From: SAR324 cluster bacterium
GTDB lineage: Bacteria > SAR324 > NAC60-12
Length of the DNA stretch: 6,494 bases
Direction: 5' to 3'
Assembly: GCA_028822475.1 (NCBI GenBank)
Contig: JAPKDT010000119.1
Span: 1-6,494, forward strand
Shown: in pieces, positions 5,761 to 6,494 of the stretch
Layout of the letters: the number at the start of each line of letters is the position of its first letter
How positions within the stretch are numbered: position 1 is the stretch's first letter
Program-made: the position numbers and the translations under genes
Notes under the pieces: model-generated
The model's input: only the letters and a program-made list of their open reading frames with translations
Told to the model about the DNA's origin: nothing
Databases searched by the model: none

Positions 5761-6494
5761 ATGGCCGGAAGACTTGAAGGTAAAAAAACCATGATCACTG
5801 CTGCAGGTCAGGGCATTGGACGTTCTACGGTACTTGCGTTTGCCCGTGAAGGCGCTCACGTGTTAGCGACAGACATCAATCCGGATAGCCTAGACTTGCT
5901 CAAAAAAGAATTTTCGGAAAGCGCAACCAACATCGAAACCTGTGTGCTTGATGTTAATAACCTTCAAGCAATTCAGCAGTTGGCTGAGGAAAAGGGCGCC
6001 GTTGATGTGCTTTTTAACTGTGCCGGATTTGTGCATCATGGATCAATACTGGACTGTGAGGAAAGCGATTGGGACTTTTCCTTCGATCTCAATGTACGTT
6101 CGATGTACCGCATGATCAAAGCTTTTTTGCCGGCAATGCTGGAATCCGGAGGTGGAAGTATAGTCAACATGTCTTCAGTCGCATCAAGTGTTAAAGGTTT
6201 ACCGAACCGTTTCGTTTACGGGGCCAGCAAGGCGGCAGTGGTTGGTTTAACGAAATCTGTTGCTGCCGATTTTATCACTCAAGGTATTCGTTGTAATGCA
6301 ATTTGTCCAGGAACCGTCGAATCTCCATCTCTTGAGGAACGGATAAAAGCCCAGGGTGGAAATTACGAAGAAGTGCTTGCAGCATTCATAGCGCGTCAAC
6401 CAATCGGAAGAATCGGAAGTCCTGAAGAAATCGCCGCCTTAGCTGTTTATTTGGCTTCCGATGAATCTTCCTACACGACCGGTGTAGCATGGAG
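5761..6494 (+). CDS. SDR-family NAD-dependent dehydrogenase, BDH2/DHRS6-like (partial at 3' end)
   Basis: This is a classical short-chain dehydrogenase/reductase that oxidises a secondary alcohol with NAD. The gene runs off the window after 244 full codons. Relatives are near 250 residues and usually end with a DGGW-type tail, so about ten residues are missing. Motifs visible: cofactor loop TAAGQGIG (13-20), Asp38 at the end of the second strand (prefers NAD over NADP), NCAG (86-89, a variant of NNAG), Asn111, Ser138/Ser139, YGASK (Tyr153, Lys157) and CPGT (182-185). Long stretches match human BDH2 as I recall it: GFVHHG (89-94), LNVRSMY (110-116), NMSSVASSVKG (136-146), LTKSVAADFI (163-172). 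The three arginines recalled as binding the acid group in BDH2 appear conserved as Arg150, Arg194 and Arg212, suggesting an acid substrate. Bacterial relatives include 2-keto-3-deoxy-L-fuconate dehydrogenase of Xanthomonas. Following uxaA, a step in L-fuconate-like sugar-acid oxidation is likely. A hydroxybutyrate or 4-oxoproline activity, reported for BDH2, remains possible. Confidence 0.88.
   Translation, partial: MAGRLEGKKTMITAAGQGIGRSTVLAFAREGAHVLATDINPDSLDLLKKEFSESATNIETCVLDVNNLQAIQQLAEEKGAVDVLFNCAGFVHHGSILDCEESDWDFSFDLNVRSMYRMIKAFLPAMLESGGGSIVNMSSVASSVKGLPNRFVYGASKAAVVGLTKSVAADFITQGIRCNAICPGTVESPSLEERIKAQGGNYEEVLAAFIARQPIGRIGSPEEIAALAVYLASDESSYTTGVAW

Overview
The window is a stretch of carbohydrate-uptake and sugar-acid-catabolism genes, all on the + strand. 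The host is probably a Gram-negative, proteobacterium-like organism of fairly low GC, judged by eye from the A/T-rich intergenic DNA, the twin-arginine signal on the binding protein and the family types. A marine or alphaproteobacterial origin is only an impression, because no rRNA or marker gene is present.

Layout. Positions 2-61 read as the last residues of an upstream + strand gene. A compact intrinsic terminator follows at 139-160. A control region with a perfect LacI/PurR-type palindrome (193-206) and a second inverted repeat (212-230) then opens a new transcription unit. This unit holds a Tat-exported ABC solute-binding protein (282-1946), an intergenic hairpin (1975-2005), a MalF-type permease (2074-3165), a MalG-type permease (3193-4125) and a full-length UxaA-family sugar-acid dehydratase (4148-5662). 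A 98-nt A/T-rich gap follows, then an SDR dehydrogenase very like human BDH2/DHRS6 (5761 to the window edge, lacking only about its last ten residues).

How the genes fit together. The binding protein captures a sugar-type solute in the periplasm and the two permeases form the membrane channel. The ATPase that must power it is not in the window. Inside the cell, the UxaA-family enzyme would dehydrate a sugar acid to a 2-keto-3-deoxy acid. The SDR would oxidise a hydroxyl on this or a related intermediate with NAD. UxaA-like plus SDR pairs are known from L-fucose and related deoxy-sugar oxidation pathways that need no kinase, so an L-fucose/L-fuconate-like substrate is my leading hypothesis. 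The sequence does not prove it. A LacI-type repressor, encoded elsewhere, probably controls the unit.

I see no RNA genes, CRISPR arrays, mobile elements or phage genes. The most useful leads are the double operator, the missing ATPase and repressor, the unusually long binding protein, and the BDH2-like enzyme in a sugar-acid context.
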